A DNA stretch of 64,000 nucleotides from Lachnobacterium bovis (GTDB lineage: Bacteria > Bacillota > Clostridia > Lachnospirales > Lachnospiraceae): NCBI RefSeq assembly GCF_900111325.1, contig NZ_FOGW01000005.1:1-64000 (forward strand), read 5' to 3'. Numbering within the stretch: position 1 is the first letter of the stretch; the number at the start of each line of letters is the position of its first letter. Shown piece by piece: positions 63,395 to 64,000 of the stretch. A model generated the notes under the pieces. The model ran no database searches. It worked only from the letters and a program-made list of their open reading frames with translations, and was not told where the DNA came from. Made by a program: the position numbers and the translations under genes.

Positions 63395-64000
63395 TTAACG
63401 CATACCTTTATCGTATGGTATACCTTCAGCCTTAGGGGCTTTAGAATTCTTTGATGTAAACATCAAAACAATTAATGATGCAATAAATGGCATCATGCTA
63501 TAAATCTCTTTTGTGAGATGGAAATTTGCAAGGAATGTTGAGTCATAAATGTTTGCTAATGATTTAAATACAGCAAAGAATAATGAACCAAGGAAAATAT
63601 ATCCAGGATTCCATTTACCGAAAATCATTACAGCAAGAGCTAAAAAGCCCATACCACCAACACCAACTTCAAAATTCCAATCTTGAACAGATGGTACAAT
63701 ATATGCCATACCACCAATACCTGCAAGTGCACCTGAAATTAATACACCAGCCCATCTCATCTTGTAGACGTTGATACCAACTGAATCTGCAGCTTGTGGA
63801 TGCTCACCACATGCACGCAAGTGTAATCCAAAACGTGTTTTATATAATACAAAGTGAGACACAATAAGTAGTATAATTCCAAGAATTATAAATACGTTTA
63901 ATGTGAATGGACCAACATTAAAAATAAATAAACTATTATCAAAATTTAATTTAGGTGACTGAGCATCAGGTGAAATTGTACTGTTATAGTGTTTTACAAC
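63395..64000 (-). CDS. Nucleoside-type ABC transporter permease, C-terminal part
   Basis: Partial gene: the frame is open from the stop at 63395 to the window edge at 64000 (201 residues seen), so the true start is outside. The frame-only start GTG 63862 is not real. It shows hydrophobic segments and the family block RACGEHPQAADSVGINVYKMRW, typical of NupQ/YufQ-type guanosine (BmpA-linked) permeases, related to ribose and branched-chain amino acid permeases. Partner genes would lie further right. Its terminator is 63267-63322. Confidence 0.88.
   Translation of the reverse strand, partial: VVKHYNSTISPDAQSPKLNFDNSLFIFNVGPFTLNVFIILGIILLIVSHFVLYKTRFGLHLRACGEHPQAADSVGINVYKMRWAGVLISGALAGIGGMAYIVPSVQDWNFEVGVGGMGFLALAVMIFGKWNPGYIFLGSLFFAVFKSLANIYDSTFLANFHLTKEIYSMMPFIASLIVLMFTSKNSKAPKAEGIPYDKGMR

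Overview
The window is about 64 kb of AT-rich DNA (roughly 70% A+T, my estimate) from a low-GC Gram-positive bacterium. It is most likely an anaerobic member of the Clostridia, family Lachnospiraceae. Pointers are Rex, a T-box leader on pheST, a DUF3793-flavodoxin pair, a DUF5688 gene, Re-citrate-synthase-like and eukaryote-type isocitrate dehydrogenase genes, meso-diaminopimelate dehydrogenase, and the conserved clostridial run nusB-xseA-xseB-ispA-dxs-tlyA-nadK-argR-recN. The assignment is inferred from gene content.

Layout. 1-284: end of an IS3-type insertion sequence running off the left edge. 319-8830: lexA, an acyltransferase, pheS-pheT behind a T-box, queA, a PilZ protein and aroA. 8980-16319: tyrA, a heterodimeric ABC exporter, a cytidylate-kinase-like protein, a lone PTS EIIA and a Y-family polymerase. 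16498-22745: an SDR oxidoreductase, a probable 6S RNA, a 1299-residue PAS/EAL/GGDEF protein and an unknown protein. 22804-27739: a glutamate-precursor module (Re-citrate-synthase-like enzyme, GntR regulator, NADP isocitrate dehydrogenase) with an 18-bp palindromic operator, then rex. 27892-37931: NAD(P)H-hydrate repair, alanine racemase, CBS-domain protein, YebC, GH13 glycosidase, a PAS-GGDEF-EAL protein, ddh and a D,D-carboxypeptidase. 38094-44683: DUF3793-flavodoxin under a DtxR-type box, a candidate small RNA, tRNA-Arg, an SH3 protein, an RluF-like synthase, ligA and metA. 44957-55923: asp23 and the nusB-to-recN run, then glgA. 56521-58375: a DUF5688 gene split by a group II intron. 58712-63094: polyamine transport operon (regulator, potA, B, C, D) on the minus strand. 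63395-64000: a nucleoside-type ABC permease running off the right edge.

The most striking observation is at 56657-58375. An 801-nt group II intron without a reverse transcriptase gene sits inside a DUF5688 gene. The intron starts GTGCG, has a recognisable domain V, and ends AT. A 6-nt EBS1/IBS1 match fixes its 5' junction. Removing it restores one reading frame of 305 codons whose two halves together resemble one DUF5688 protein. The maturase would have to come from elsewhere in the genome. A 34-bp tandem repeat, apparently grown from the gene's own 3' end, follows the stop codon.

Regulatory themes are SOS (lexA plus the Y-family polymerase, both with plausible boxes), cyclic di-GMP (PilZ receptor, one EAL/GGDEF protein and one EAL protein), iron (DtxR-type operator on flavodoxin) and redox (Rex). 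Most gene families are ordinary housekeeping. The novelty lies in the intron, the candidate RNAs, the operators and the repeats.
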